A DNA stretch of 64,000 bases from Acidobacteriota bacterium (GTDB lineage: Bacteria > Acidobacteriota > Blastocatellia > Pyrinomonadales > Pyrinomonadaceae): positions 62,001-126,000 of the forward strand of contig JAKOVX010000003.1 in NCBI GenBank assembly GCA_029781855.1, given 5' to 3'. Below the pieces are notes generated by a model, which was given only the letters and a program-made list of their open reading frames with translations, did no database searches and was not told the DNA's origin. Of this stretch, positions 1 to 7,999 are shown in pieces. The translations under genes and the position numbers were made by a program. Positions within the stretch are counted from its first letter, which is position 1. The number at the start of each line of letters is the position of its first letter.

Positions 1-293
1 AGGTTGAATGCCTGAAAGATGAATCCGATATTTTCGAGCCGGATCCTCGGCAGCCGGTTTTGTGGCAGCCCGATCGTTTCGACGCCATGGACCTTACAGC
101 TTCCCGAAGAGGCGGACAGAATGCACCCGATTATCGAGACCAATGTGGTCTTTCCCGAGCCGCTCGCCCCGAGCAGCATCAGGAGTTCGCCCTGTAGGAC
201 CTCCATATCGATGCACTTTAGCGCATGGACGGCCGTCTCGCCGCTGCCGTAGGTTTTGACCAGTTCACGCACTTCGATCGCTTTTTTCATCAT
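1..293 (-). CDS. ABC transporter ATP-binding protein (LolD/MacB/DevA type), partial
   Basis: The N-terminal 97 residues of an ATPase subunit; the gene runs off the left edge, so the signature motif and Walker B are not visible. A Walker A loop GASGSGKTT lies at about residues 42-50 and the Q-loop glutamine (FQAFN) at about residue 94. The spacing and the early residues (EVRELVKTYGSGETAV) fit the LolD/MacB/DevA class that energises FtsX-like permeases. ATG-ATG doublet start: the first is preceded by GAGGAA, so 293 was chosen. It follows the permease gene on the same strand after 144 bases and probably forms one transporter with it. Confidence 0.9.
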   Translation of the reverse strand, partial: MMKKAIEVRELVKTYGSGETAVHALKCIDMEVLQGELLMLLGASGSGKTTLVSIIGCILSASSGSCKVHGVETIGLPQNRLPRIRLENIGFIFQAFN

Positions 294-437
294 ATGTTCC
301 TCAGAACTGTCTTCTTCAAAGTTCTCTTAAAAGCTCAAAACAATTATCGGGCGTTTCGGGCATCGACAATTTCATTAGTCCAAAACCCGGCCTGTCGGTT
401 TACCACCGATCTGTTAAGATTCTTCCTCTCCTGATCT

Positions 438-1568
438 TTATCCCTTGAAAACCATCGCCGGGTCGATCGTCGTTGCCTTTCTGATCGCGACGACCGACGA
501 CAGGCAGCACATAGCCATTGTTAAAAGAAACAGTGCCACTCCGAGCGGAAAGTTGACGATAATGGCCAATGTCCCCGACATGCTTACGTGCGAGATCACG
601 AGCGAGACCACAATGCCAATTAAGAACGAGATAAGACCACTGACGACCGCCTGGGTGATGATGATGCGATACAGGTAGCCGTTGGTGGCGCCGATTGCCT
701 TGAGCGTGCCGTACTCGCGAATGTGGTCTACGGTGGCCGAGTAGATAGTCTGAGCGACTATCACGACGCCGACGATTATTGCCAGTCCCGCAGCCACGAG
801 CACCGTGATCCCGGCACCGGTACCGATGACCCAATACATTCCCTGTCGATAGACAAGTTCGTCTTTGGTCTCAACATCGACGGCGGTCAGGCGGTCCGAA
901 ATCCTCCTTTTGAGTTCTACCACATCGGTGCCTGCTGCGGCCTTGACGAGAATATAGAACGTCTCGTCTTCAGGCAGTCCAAGAAACGTCTGTGCGTTCT
1001 TGAACGATGTAAAAACAGCGGGCTGCGACGTAAAGATCCGAATGCCGCGTGTAAATCCGACGACGCGGGCTCGCCGCTGATTGATCTCGATGACTTGGCC
1101 TATCTCTGTGACCCCGAGTTTGTCCCTCGCGTAGAGCTCGTCGACCAAAATGGAATCCGGCCGTTCGAGATCTTTGACGCTGCCGCGAACGATGTTCCAC
1201 GGCGCTCCCAGGTCGCTATTTAGGTCAAAGCCGACCAGCGTCAAACCCTCGCTCGAACCGTCAGGCTTTCGGACCGTTCCGTTCAGTGTGACGATATGCT
1301 TCCGGGCTTCCGCGACGCCCTCGGTCGCCAGCACCTGGTAAAACTTGCTCTCGGAGAATGCTACGCCCTGTTCAACGTGCGTTACCCCCGTCGAAACGAC
1401 CCAAAGATCGGCTTTTGTATTGCCTATCAGCCCGGTTGACGCCTCAATGAACCCGAGAAAGATCCCGAGCTGCACGGCCGTCAGGATGATCGAGAACACG
1501 ATTCCTGTCAGGGTCACGGCGAGCCGGACCTTTTCGTGAAACAGATTTTTGATCGCCAGCGAAGCCAT
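438..1568 (-). CDS. ABC transporter permease, FtsX/DevC-like
   Basis: A 376-residue inner-membrane permease. It has one N-terminal membrane segment (about 16-38), a periplasmic domain (about 40-250), then three membrane segments (about 255-282, 305-330, 340-365). This is the MacB/FtsX permease topology. The start (KNLFHEKVRLAVTLTGIVFS) resembles cyanobacterial DevC, which exports glycolipid with a DevB adaptor and DevA ATPase. No adaptor gene is visible here; it may lie left of the window. The gene follows the SDR gene by 18 bases and precedes the ATPase, so the three are probably cotranscribed under the TetR regulator. The substrate cannot be told from sequence. Confidence 0.85.
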   Translation of the reverse strand: MASLAIKNLFHEKVRLAVTLTGIVFSIILTAVQLGIFLGFIEASTGLIGNTKADLWVVSTGVTHVEQGVAFSESKFYQVLATEGVAEARKHIVTLNGTVRKPDGSSEGLTLVGFDLNSDLGAPWNIVRGSVKDLERPDSILVDELYARDKLGVTEIGQVIEINQRRARVVGFTRGIRIFTSQPAVFTSFKNAQTFLGLPEDETFYILVKAAAGTDVVELKRRISDRLTAVDVETKDELVYRQGMYWVIGTGAGITVLVAAGLAIIVGVVIVAQTIYSATVDHIREYGTLKAIGATNGYLYRIIITQAVVSGLISFLIGIVVSLVISHVSMSGTLAIIVNFPLGVALFLLTMAMCCLSSVVAIRKATTIDPAMVFKG

Positions 1569-1586
1569 CCTCGTTTTCCTTAGAAC

Positions 1587-2591
1587 TTATGCTGTGTAAC
1601 CGTTTTGCCGATACCAATCGAACTCGGCACGAAGCGTTTCCGCAAACGGGCGGAAGCTAACGCCGAGTTCCCTGACCGCCCTCGACGAATCGTGATTTAA
1701 CCTTGCTCGCATAGTGTTGATCGCCGTGCGGGTGACGAGAGCGGGCTTGCCGGTGAGCCGGCTGTAGATCTCCTGAACGATAGCGAACGAGTAGATCGCA
1801 AAATATGGGAACCGGATCTTCGGTTCTGGTTTTCCTGTCACTACGGCCATCGTCTGGGCGATCTCACGCATAGTCTGGAAAGTGCCTGCGATGATGTACT
1901 TGTCTCCGCCTTTTCCTTTTTCGGCGGCTGCGATCATACCGGCCGCGACGTCGGCCGCATCGACAACGGTAGTTCCGCCCTCGAACGTGCCGGGCAAATT
2001 GCCGCTGAGGAAATCGAGCACCAATTGGCCGGCTGACGTGGGAGCTGCATCGCCGATGCCGAACATCCAGCCCGGCAGGATTTGGATCACCGGCAGCTTG
2101 TGGCCTTTCATGAATTCTTCAACCGCTGCCTCGCCAAGTACCTTGCTTTTGAAATACAAGTTGCCTTCGGTTACGGGGTGCGGAGGTGTTGATTCGTCCC
2201 CGGCGGATCCGTCGGGTTTTAGCCCGATCACGCCGGACGAACTGACATAGACGGCTGTTTTCACGCCTGCGGCATCGGCCGCCTTTAGGATATCGATGGT
2301 GCCGTCGATATTGATCCGTTTGAGTTTGCCCCAGTGATCCTCGCCGGGTTGGTAGTACTCGCGAAAATACGCGGCGGTGTGAAACAGCACGTCGATCCCA
2401 GCGAGTTCGCCGGCAAATCCGGAGACGTCTTCCATATCGCCGACCACATATTCGATCGGCAGATCTTCAAATAGCTTGCTCGCCTTATCGCGCGAACGGA
2501 CAAGAGCCTTGACCTCGTGCCCGCGTTCAAGAAGTTCGCGGACAAGATTGTTTCCCAGCAATCCGGTTGAGCCTGTTACAAATGCCTTCAT
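1587..2591 (-). CDS. NAD(P)-dependent epimerase/dehydratase, extended SDR family
   Basis: A 334-residue extended short-chain dehydrogenase. The nucleotide-binding TGSTGLLG sits at residues 6-13 and the catalytic pair Tyr146/Lys150 is in YFKSK. SSSG just before them supplies the active-site serine. The sequence is closest in style to dihydroflavonol-4-reductase-like and HpnA-like reductases; the substrate is unknown. ATG at 2591 is preceded by a good AGGAGGG ribosome site. It is the first gene downstream of a TetR-type operator and the first of the SDR-permease-ATPase run. It could modify the transported compound or detoxify an inducer of the regulator; that link is inference from context. Confidence 0.85.
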   Translation of the reverse strand: MKAFVTGSTGLLGNNLVRELLERGHEVKALVRSRDKASKLFEDLPIEYVVGDMEDVSGFAGELAGIDVLFHTAAYFREYYQPGEDHWGKLKRINIDGTIDILKAADAAGVKTAVYVSSSGVIGLKPDGSAGDESTPPHPVTEGNLYFKSKVLGEAAVEEFMKGHKLPVIQILPGWMFGIGDAAPTSAGQLVLDFLSGNLPGTFEGGTTVVDAADVAAGMIAAAEKGKGGDKYIIAGTFQTMREIAQTMAVVTGKPEPKIRFPYFAIYSFAIVQEIYSRLTGKPALVTRTAINTMRARLNHDSSRAVRELGVSFRPFAETLRAEFDWYRQNGYTA

Positions 2592-2632
2592 AATTGATTA
2601 CCCTCCTGGTCATGATGCTTTACGCATGTAAT

Positions 2633-2661
2633 TTGCATAACGGTGTTAAGTTTAACGTCAA
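2633..2661 (-). promoter_or_regulatory. Promoter with TetR-type operator in front of the SDR-ABC operon
   Basis: On the minus strand TTGACG (2661-2656) can serve as -35, with a weak -10 around 2639-2633. The spacer contains TAAC-GG-TGTTAAGTT (plus strand 2638-2652). It is identical in 13 of 15 positions to the operator at the tetR start, with the same spacing between half-sites. An operator in the -35/-10 spacer would block RNA polymerase. The site match is direct observation; that the adjacent TetR protein binds it is inference. Confidence 0.65.
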
Positions 2662-2667
2662 AAAAAT

Positions 2668-3279
2668 TTACGGCTTCAGGCCGGCGATCATGGTGTCAAC
2701 GACGGATTCCGCTAGTTGTTTTCGTTCGACGAAGGGAAAGCCCTCGTGAGTTATCAACAGCGAAGTCACGCCATGGATCCCGGCCCATAGGGTCTGAGCG
2801 ATCGTCGCCACGTCGCCATTCCTTAATTGTCCGGCATCTATACAATCGACGATCTCGGCTGCCAGGATCTCGAAGGCACGCTGTCCCATCGATCCCTCAT
2901 ATGCATACTCATCCGTGCCTACATACTTTTCCTTTGGCGAAATGAATACCACATCGTAGTGATGCGGGTTGCTCAATCCAAATTCGATGTAAGCCAAAAG
3001 GCCCCGTCGCAGGACCTCGATCGGATTTCCGCCTTCGTTCCGGCTCCTGATCAATTCGTCACCAAGTTTTGCGAATGAAGCTTCGCAGATCTCGCGGAGC
3101 AGTTCGGTCTTGTCCTTGAAATAGAGGTAGATCGTCGTCGGCGAATACTCGATCTTGTCTGCGATCTTTCGCATCGAGACGTTCTCATAACCCTCGGCGA
3201 CAAAGAGCTCCCTCGCGGCGTCGAGTATTTCGTGCCGCAAGTTATCTTTCTCTCGTTGTCGCCGCTCACTTATTGTCAT
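2668..3279 (-). CDS. TetR/AcrR family transcriptional regulator
   Basis: A 203-residue regulator. The N-terminal helix-turn-helix lies at about residues 15-60, with the typical VSMRKIADKIEYSPTTIY recognition region followed by YFKDKTEL. The C-terminal ligand domain is of the TetR_C_33/WHG kind (LLAYIEFGLSNPHHYDVVF). A GTG at 3291 extends the frame by four residues, but that codon lies inside the palindromic operator, so ATG 3279 was preferred. It probably represses itself and the SDR/ABC genes downstream, since both promoters carry the same site. The ligand is unknown. Confidence 0.88.
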   Translation of the reverse strand: MTISERRQREKDNLRHEILDAARELFVAEGYENVSMRKIADKIEYSPTTIYLYFKDKTELLREICEASFAKLGDELIRSRNEGGNPIEVLRRGLLAYIEFGLSNPHHYDVVFISPKEKYVGTDEYAYEGSMGQRAFEILAAEIVDCIDAGQLRNGDVATIAQTLWAGIHGVTSLLITHEGFPFVERKQLAESVVDTMIAGLKP

Positions 3280-3282
3280 CGT

Positions 3283-3325
3283 ACTTAACACTGTTAAGTT
3301 ACATTACGCACATAACCGCTGTCAA
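3283..3325 (-). promoter_or_regulatory. tetR promoter with perfect palindromic operator
   Basis: Minus-strand TTGACA (3325-3320) is separated by 17 bases from a poor -10 (3302-3297). A perfect 17-base palindrome (3283-3299: ACTTAACA-C-TGTTAAGT) overlaps the -10 and the expected transcription start, ending four bases before the ATG. This is the classic position for autorepression by a TetR protein. The same core recurs at 2638-2652. Confidence 0.7.
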
Positions 3326-3392
3326 GAGGATTTTTCGCAAAACTAAAAAATGAGCCCGTTCGGATCAACGAGAGGCACATTGCTCTAGTTGA

Positions 3393-3884
3393 TCAGGCTG
3401 CTGCAGAGCGTGATTCGCCCGTGCTCAACGACTGACCGAGGATCTCGGCGACCGCTTTCTGACGGAAGTCGAAGATGTAGTCCAACTCGCGGCGAACGAG
3501 AAAGTGGATCGCGTCGCCAAATGGTTCGAAAGGCAATCGATAACGCACTTCGTCCTCGATCTGCGTTTCGTTCGGGTCAAGTTCGGTGAATGTATGTGTG
3601 TGGATCCACTGGCGGTAAGGGCCGGTGAGTTGCTGGTCGACAAACATAAACGGAGGTTCCCAAGTCGAGATCTCGGTCCTCCACTTTAGGGGCAGCCCTC
3701 GCATGCGAAGTTTATAATCGATCAATGCACCTTGTTTAATGTCTATCGGCTGCGGCGTGAGAATTTGAAAGTTCAGTTCCGGCGGTGTGATCCGCTCAAG
3801 ATTACCCGCGTCAGCGAAAAAGGCAAAGACCTCTTCGCGTGGCAAGCCGAGGGTTAGTTTGCGCGTTAGTGTATGTTCAGCCAT
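3393..3884 (-). CDS. SRPBCC (START-like) family protein
   Basis: A 163-residue protein of the SRPBCC ligand-binding fold. It begins with the usual pattern of these proteins (THTF.. and PREEVFAFFADAGNLERITPPELNFQ), then an internal GxxIDYxLRMRGLPLKW stretch and WEPPFMFVDQQLTGPYRQW. This resembles the polyketide-cyclase/dehydrase-like group often annotated as cell-division inhibitor or coenzyme-Q-binding. A small hydrophobic ligand is likely but unidentified. The open frame extends 49 codons upstream into the 3' end of the neighbouring gene; ATG 3884 removes that overlap and starts where family similarity starts. Confidence 0.8.
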   Translation of the reverse strand: MAEHTLTRKLTLGLPREEVFAFFADAGNLERITPPELNFQILTPQPIDIKQGALIDYKLRMRGLPLKWRTEISTWEPPFMFVDQQLTGPYRQWIHTHTFTELDPNETQIEDEVRYRLPFEPFGDAIHFLVRRELDYIFDFRQKAVAEILGQSLSTGESRSAAA

Positions 3885-3949
3885 AAAATGATCAGGCAAA
3901 TGTTCGAATTGCCGAAAATCGTTATTCGCCTGATCGGGATGCGCGGATT

Positions 3950-4483
3950 CTATTTCTTGCTTTTGAGATATTCTTTCGGGATCGGTGTTTCCGGCGTTTC
4001 TGCCTGCCAATAAATGGTCAATATCCACCAACGCTTTCCGTCGTTGAGAAGTTGGAAACTATTGATCCCACGGGCAAAGGGTTTTTCGGCCGGGGCGTGA
4101 CGCGATTCATAGGTCGAAAACACGTGGGCTATATTGCCGAACATCTCGACGCGACGGGCCTTCTCATTTTCATAAAATCCCTCTTTTGCAAAGAACGGCT
4201 CGGCCCGCTTTACGTAAGCGTCGGGTGAAAGCGCCGTTGCACTGACCACGCCGGTCTGGGCGTTCTTGCCGGTTGGAATAAGCCGGGCGTCCTTATGGAA
4301 CAACGAGCGGAACCGTTCCCAGTCCCGGGCAGTTCCCTTATCGCCGGAAATTACGTCGTAAACGGCCTTCATTATCGAATCAAGCGACCCGACATCCTTG
4401 GGGTCCGCTTCCTTAGGGGTTTGAGCGAACGTTGACTGAAGCGCGAACAATCCGAGAAGAGCGATCATTATTGTCTGTTTCAT
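3950..4483 (-). CDS. Exported SnoaL-like/DUF4440 (NTF2-fold) protein
   Basis: 177 residues with a clear signal peptide (about 1-20, ending LQSTFAQ). A single NTF2-like domain follows: DWERFRSLFHKDARLIP, a central Y-x-K-R-A-E-P-F helix and the C-terminal strand NSFQLLNDGKRWWILTIYWQ, which is characteristic of DUF4440/SnoaL-like proteins. Such proteins are cone-shaped pockets with varied or unknown ligands. It is encoded upstream of the START-like gene on the same strand with a gap of 65 bases, so cotranscription is possible. No catalytic role can be assigned. Confidence 0.75.
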   Translation of the reverse strand: MKQTIMIALLGLFALQSTFAQTPKEADPKDVGSLDSIMKAVYDVISGDKGTARDWERFRSLFHKDARLIPTGKNAQTGVVSATALSPDAYVKRAEPFFAKEGFYENEKARRVEMFGNIAHVFSTYESRHAPAEKPFARGINSFQLLNDGKRWWILTIYWQAETPETPIPKEYLKSKK

Positions 4484-4601
4484 ATCACGATACTACGTAC
4501 GAAATGTTCAGGATTTCAACTCGGCGGTGTTATTTTCTGTCCTCTAGCGATCCGCCCTGAGGGCCTGAAAACGACACGTTGCTGCAAATTACGCTAAAAT
4601 A

Positions 4602-5708
4602 TTGAGAGTGAGCGATAAAGTACATATCACGGGCCTCGATCTGCCGGCCCTTGTGGAAATGGCGGCGAATTTCGGCGAGCCGCGGTACCGGGCGAATCAG
4701 ATCTTTAAGGCCGTGCATCAGCGCCGCCTGCGTTCATTCGACGAGATCACGGACCTGCCGAAAAAATTTCGAGAAAAGTTGATCGAGGCCGCCGATATTT
4801 CGCGACTCTCGGTCGAATCGCGATACGTTTCCACCGACGGCACGCGTCGCTATTTGATGAAAACGGCCGATGGATATCCGGTCGAAACGGTGTATATCCC
4901 GACGGAAAGCCGCGACACGATCTGTTTTTCGTCACAGTCCGGATGCCCGCTCAAGTGTGATTTTTGCCTGACAGCGAAACTCGGTTTGCTCCGGAATCTT
5001 ACCGCTGGCGAAATCGTCGAACAGATAATAATCGTACTTAACGATGTGTACAGCGTCGGAACTGAGACGCCGCACGGCACTAATCTGGTCGGTATGGGAG
5101 CCGGCGAGCCTTTTCTGAATTTTGAAAATTTGATCTCAGCGCTGGAGATCATGTCGGCGGAGGACGGCTTGTTCATAGTCCCGAACCGGGTTACCATCTC
5201 GACCGCAGGCATAGTGCCGAAGATCTATGAATTCGCCAGACTCGAGAACCGTCCGCACCTTGCGATCTCTTTGTCATCGGCGAGTGACACTCTGCGCGAC
5301 AAACTGATGCCGATCAACAAGCGCTGGAACCTCGACGAATTAATGACGGCGGCGAAGGAATTCGAGGGCAGCTTGAAACGGGGTGAGCGTTTTACGTTCG
5401 AATACGTGATGCTTGGCGGCGTCAACGACAGCGATTCGGACGCTGCGACCCTGGCGAAATTGCTCGACGATTATCAACTATCTCGGGTCAAGATCAACCT
5501 CATTCCGCATAATGGCGCGGAGCAGCTCGATTATGAGACCTCGACGCCGGAAAGGGTCGAGAGGTTCAAAAAGCTATTGGAGTCACGGGGGATCTCAGCT
5601 TACGTTCGACAGCCGCGCGGCCGTGATATCTACGCGGCGTGTGGACAGCTTGCGGCGATGGACAACAAAAGTGCAGAGACCGTCACCGAAGCTATCGGCG
5701 TGGAATAA
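4602..5708 (+). CDS. rlmN: 23S rRNA (adenine2503-C2)-methyltransferase, radical SAM
   Basis: A 368-residue radical-SAM enzyme that methylates C2 of A2503 in 23S rRNA (and A37 of some tRNAs). The iron-sulfur motif CxxxCxxC is Cys115/119/122 (CPLKCDFC). GMGAGEPFLN and the SLSSASDTLRDKLMPINKRWNLDEL region are RlmN hallmarks. The methyl-carrier cysteine is in YAACGQL near residue 347. The frame opens at TTG 4602; GTG 4608 is an equally possible start, and neither has a convincing ribosome site. A TAAAAT box lies at 4595-4600, so a leaderless GTG transcript is conceivable. Confidence 0.95.
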   Translation: MRVSDKVHITGLDLPALVEMAANFGEPRYRANQIFKAVHQRRLRSFDEITDLPKKFREKLIEAADISRLSVESRYVSTDGTRRYLMKTADGYPVETVYIPTESRDTICFSSQSGCPLKCDFCLTAKLGLLRNLTAGEIVEQIIIVLNDVYSVGTETPHGTNLVGMGAGEPFLNFENLISALEIMSAEDGLFIVPNRVTISTAGIVPKIYEFARLENRPHLAISLSSASDTLRDKLMPINKRWNLDELMTAAKEFEGSLKRGERFTFEYVMLGGVNDSDSDAATLAKLLDDYQLSRVKINLIPHNGAEQLDYETSTPERVERFKKLLESRGISAYVRQPRGRDIYAACGQLAAMDNKSAETVTEAIGVE

Positions 5709-5740
5709 CAGCGAACTCATCAACGGCAAAGAAGAATTTT

Positions 5741-6256
5741 ATGGAATTTGTGATACCCGGACTGATCCTAGTCGCCCTGATGGTCTACGCTTCGACGAAG
5801 ATCAAACGCAGGGCGGCGGAGGCTTTCGAACCGGAGCAGATCGACAACGAATTGTTCACGATCGATAAGCCGGACGGGTTTCTGAACGTTTTAAACCTCG
5901 ACCCTTCCCTTAAGCTGGACATCTACTCTAAGGAGTTCGGTAACGACGAAGCTTCGGGTTTCCGTGTCGCGCGTGTGGAATTGCGAATTTATGAAAAGCG
6001 AACCCTTGCGTTTGCGACCAAGGCGCTTGAAGAGTCAACTAAAGTTACATCCAAGGTCTCGGAGATGATCGACGGCAAGAAATACATCGTTCTTGAGGCC
6101 GAATCTGTGGAGAAGGGCGTTGGGTTTCGTGAAATGTATAAACTTACGGAGAAGAGCGGACGGGTTTTCGAACTAAAGTTGAAGACGCTCGAAGACGCCG
6201 ACAGTGATATCACTGCGAAGGCCGAACAGATGCTGGTAAGCTTCGAGGTGAAATAG
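5741..6256 (+). CDS. Conserved hypothetical membrane-anchored protein
   Basis: 171 residues. An N-terminal membrane helix (about 3-19, FVIPGLILVALMVYAS) is followed by basic residues (KIKRR), then a soluble alpha/beta region of about 145 residues with no cysteines. No family recognised. The pattern of a degraded effector/lipoprotein-sorting-type module (FRVARVELRIYEKRTLAFATK ... KKYIVLEAESVEKG) gives no function. The open frame reaches into rlmN, but ATG 5741 has AGAAG at good spacing. It follows rlmN by 32 bases and precedes the next exported protein by 38, so the three may be cotranscribed. Confidence 0.75.
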   Translation: MEFVIPGLILVALMVYASTKIKRRAAEAFEPEQIDNELFTIDKPDGFLNVLNLDPSLKLDIYSKEFGNDEASGFRVARVELRIYEKRTLAFATKALEESTKVTSKVSEMIDGKKYIVLEAESVEKGVGFREMYKLTEKSGRVFELKLKTLEDADSDITAKAEQMLVSFEVK

Positions 6257-6294
6257 AAGCAGCCTCTGGGTGAATTAATACATCAGGTAAATAT

Positions 6295-6768
6295 ATGAAG
6301 CATTGGATCAAATGTTCGATCGGTTTAATTGCTGTCGTCGTCTTCGCCGGGGCGGCGTCCGGCGTGATGGCCCAAACGGTTACCGGTTCGATCGGGAACG
6401 GCTCAGTTACAAAGGGCAAAGCATCGAGGGCAACGGTTGTCCTGAGCATCCCGGCCGGGCTCCACGTCAATTCTGCGCACCCAAACAGCGAATACGCGAT
6501 TCCGACGAAGGTAAAAGCAACTTCCAACGGAGCACGAATTGGATCGGTAAGTTATCCCCGTGGCAAAGATCGAAAATTCAGCTTTTCCGACAGCACGATC
6601 AATGTTTACGAGGGTCGGGCCGCGTTTGGATTCAATGTCACGGTTCCGGCGGGTTTTAAGGGAAACTCGATATCCGTGCGCGTGGCCGTCAAGTATCAGG
6701 CGTGTACCGAGGAAGTCTGCTATCCGCCAAAGACCAAGGAAATCACCCTCACCGCCCGCGTTAAATAA
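6295..6768 (+). CDS. Exported stand-alone DsbD alpha-domain-like protein
   Basis: 157 residues. Signal peptide about 1-26 (ending SGVMAQ), then one immunoglobulin-like domain like the N-terminal periplasmic domain of thiol:disulfide interchange protein DsbD (DsbC/DsbD-N family). The diagnostic tail VKYQACTEEVCYPPKT carries the redox pair Cys137 and Cys142 followed by YPP. In DsbD this domain hands electrons to periplasmic partners. The membrane (CcdA-like) and C-terminal thioredoxin domains are absent here, so it must pair with proteins encoded elsewhere or act as a thiol/disulfide adaptor. Family placement is secure; the role is inferred. Confidence 0.82.
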   Translation: MKHWIKCSIGLIAVVVFAGAASGVMAQTVTGSIGNGSVTKGKASRATVVLSIPAGLHVNSAHPNSEYAIPTKVKATSNGARIGSVSYPRGKDRKFSFSDSTINVYEGRAAFGFNVTVPAGFKGNSISVRVAVKYQACTEEVCYPPKTKEITLTARVK

Positions 6769-6774
6769 CCAGGA

Positions 6775-7641
6775 TCACTTTCGTCCTATCACGGACATCA
6801 ATCGGCCGGTCTTGCCATATTTTCGTTTTTCTATTCGGTAGGAAAAGAAAAGGTCGGGCCGTTCCATTGTGCAGAGCGATGAGGTGTGAATATTTGCGGA
6901 CTCGACACCGGCGGCGATCAGCTGGTCGCGGTTTGCGGCGTGGAGGTCAACCAGGGCATGGCCCTCGCGGGTTGGCGTGAAGTATTTTGCTAAGTCCGGA
7001 AAATTCTTCGAAAAGTGGTCGATCACGTCTTTTCCGACCTCATACCTGCGGCCGCACGCGGCCGGCCCGATCGCTGCGATCAAATCATTTGGATCGGCGC
7101 CGAAATTTGACTGCAAGTTTTCAACTGATTTAGAGACGATCGATTCGACCGTGCCTCGCCATCCCGCGTGAATGGCGGCAAATGCTCCGGTGACTGGATC
7201 GCCGATCAACACCGGAACGCAGTCCGCGGTCTTGACACCGGCAAGAATGCCTGACAGGTCAGATGTGATCGCGTCGCATTTATCGTCGGAATCACCGATC
7301 TGTTCGACCGAGCGAATAGTTTTGATGTCGTTCCCGTGGACCTGCCAAACGGTTGCGAGCCTCGGCTGTCCATCGAAAACGGAAAGGAAACGGCGTCTGT
7401 TCTCGTAAATATTTTCTGCCGTGTCCTCGTTGAACCCTGCTAAGTTCAGGTCGCCGGATGGAAACGGCGAGACGCCGCCAAGTCGTGTCGAAAATCCGTT
7501 CACGAATCCCGCAGCCTCCAACGGACTGCACACAAGCACCTTGATCCCGTCCCGTTCTCGCCAATAAAAGCCCGAATCTGTTAAAGTTTCTTCGGCGGGA
7601 CCGCTTGTATTTTCTATGATCATTTCCATCGGCGTCGACAT
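6775..7641 (-). CDS. pgeF: Peptidoglycan editing factor / polyphenol oxidase family (YfiH)
   Basis: 288 residues of the DUF152/YfiH family. These copper/zinc enzymes were first called laccases, later linked to purine nucleoside phosphorolysis and to hydrolysis of mis-incorporated L-Ser in peptidoglycan precursors (PgeF). Metal-site residues are visible: His102 (WQVHGND), Cys141 (KTADCVP) and His158 (AIHAGWRGT), plus the GPAACGRRYEV motif. Starts at 7641 or an in-frame ATG at 7623. Either overlaps the divergent acpS start, by 26 or 8 bases. It converges on the DsbD-like gene with a six-base gap. Confidence 0.9.
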   Translation of the reverse strand: MSTPMEMIIENTSGPAEETLTDSGFYWRERDGIKVLVCSPLEAAGFVNGFSTRLGGVSPFPSGDLNLAGFNEDTAENIYENRRRFLSVFDGQPRLATVWQVHGNDIKTIRSVEQIGDSDDKCDAITSDLSGILAGVKTADCVPVLIGDPVTGAFAAIHAGWRGTVESIVSKSVENLQSNFGADPNDLIAAIGPAACGRRYEVGKDVIDHFSKNFPDLAKYFTPTREGHALVDLHAANRDQLIAAGVESANIHTSSLCTMERPDLFFSYRIEKRKYGKTGRLMSVIGRK

Positions 7642-7996
7642 TGTTGAAGTCTATCGTATCAAACAAACGATGGAAAGAACTCCGCGATTCGCGGATCGGG
7701 TCTATACCCAAGGTGAGCAGGAATACTGCATCGGAAAGGGCGTCGCAGCTTATCAGAGCTACGCCGCAAGATTCGCTGCCAAAGAAGCATTCCTAAAGGC
7801 CTTGAAAACCGGTTGGCGGGGAAAGATCACCTGGCGCGACATCGAGGTCGTCACGGACGAGCAAGGAGCTCCGGCGATCAAAGTGACCGGCGAGGCACGA
7901 AAGCTGCTGGACGCGGCCGGGGCCGACGCGGTCCACTTGTCGATCTCGCATACGACCGACTACGCTCTCGCCGAGGTGATACTCGAGAGCCGCTAA
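7616..7996 (+). CDS. acpS: Holo-[acyl-carrier-protein] synthase
   Basis: 126 residues, the usual AcpS length. It transfers phosphopantetheine from CoA to acyl carrier protein, needed for fatty-acid synthesis. Mg-binding Asp8 is in GVDIVEV and the helix RFAAKEAFLKAL holds Glu57; SISHTTDYALAEVI closes the domain. ATG 7616 lies inside the 5' end of the divergent pgeF gene, so both promoters must sit within the opposite coding sequence. The gene ends three bases before the stop of the nuclease gene on the other strand. Confidence 0.95.
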   Translation: MIISIGVDIVEVYRIKQTMERTPRFADRVYTQGEQEYCIGKGVAAYQSYAARFAAKEAFLKALKTGWRGKITWRDIEVVTDEQGAPAIKVTGEARKLLDAAGADAVHLSISHTTDYALAEVILESR

Positions 7997-7999
7997 CCG

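Noticed and set aside
411-418. CTGTTAAG, a half-site of the TetR operator between permease and ATPase genes
   Set aside because: Only one half of the palindrome is present and no promoter is visible; likely chance.
723-1223. 166-residue plus-strand frame opposite the permease gene
   Set aside because: The minus-strand permease has clear membrane helices and family similarity; the plus frame has no recognisable fold or ribosome site.
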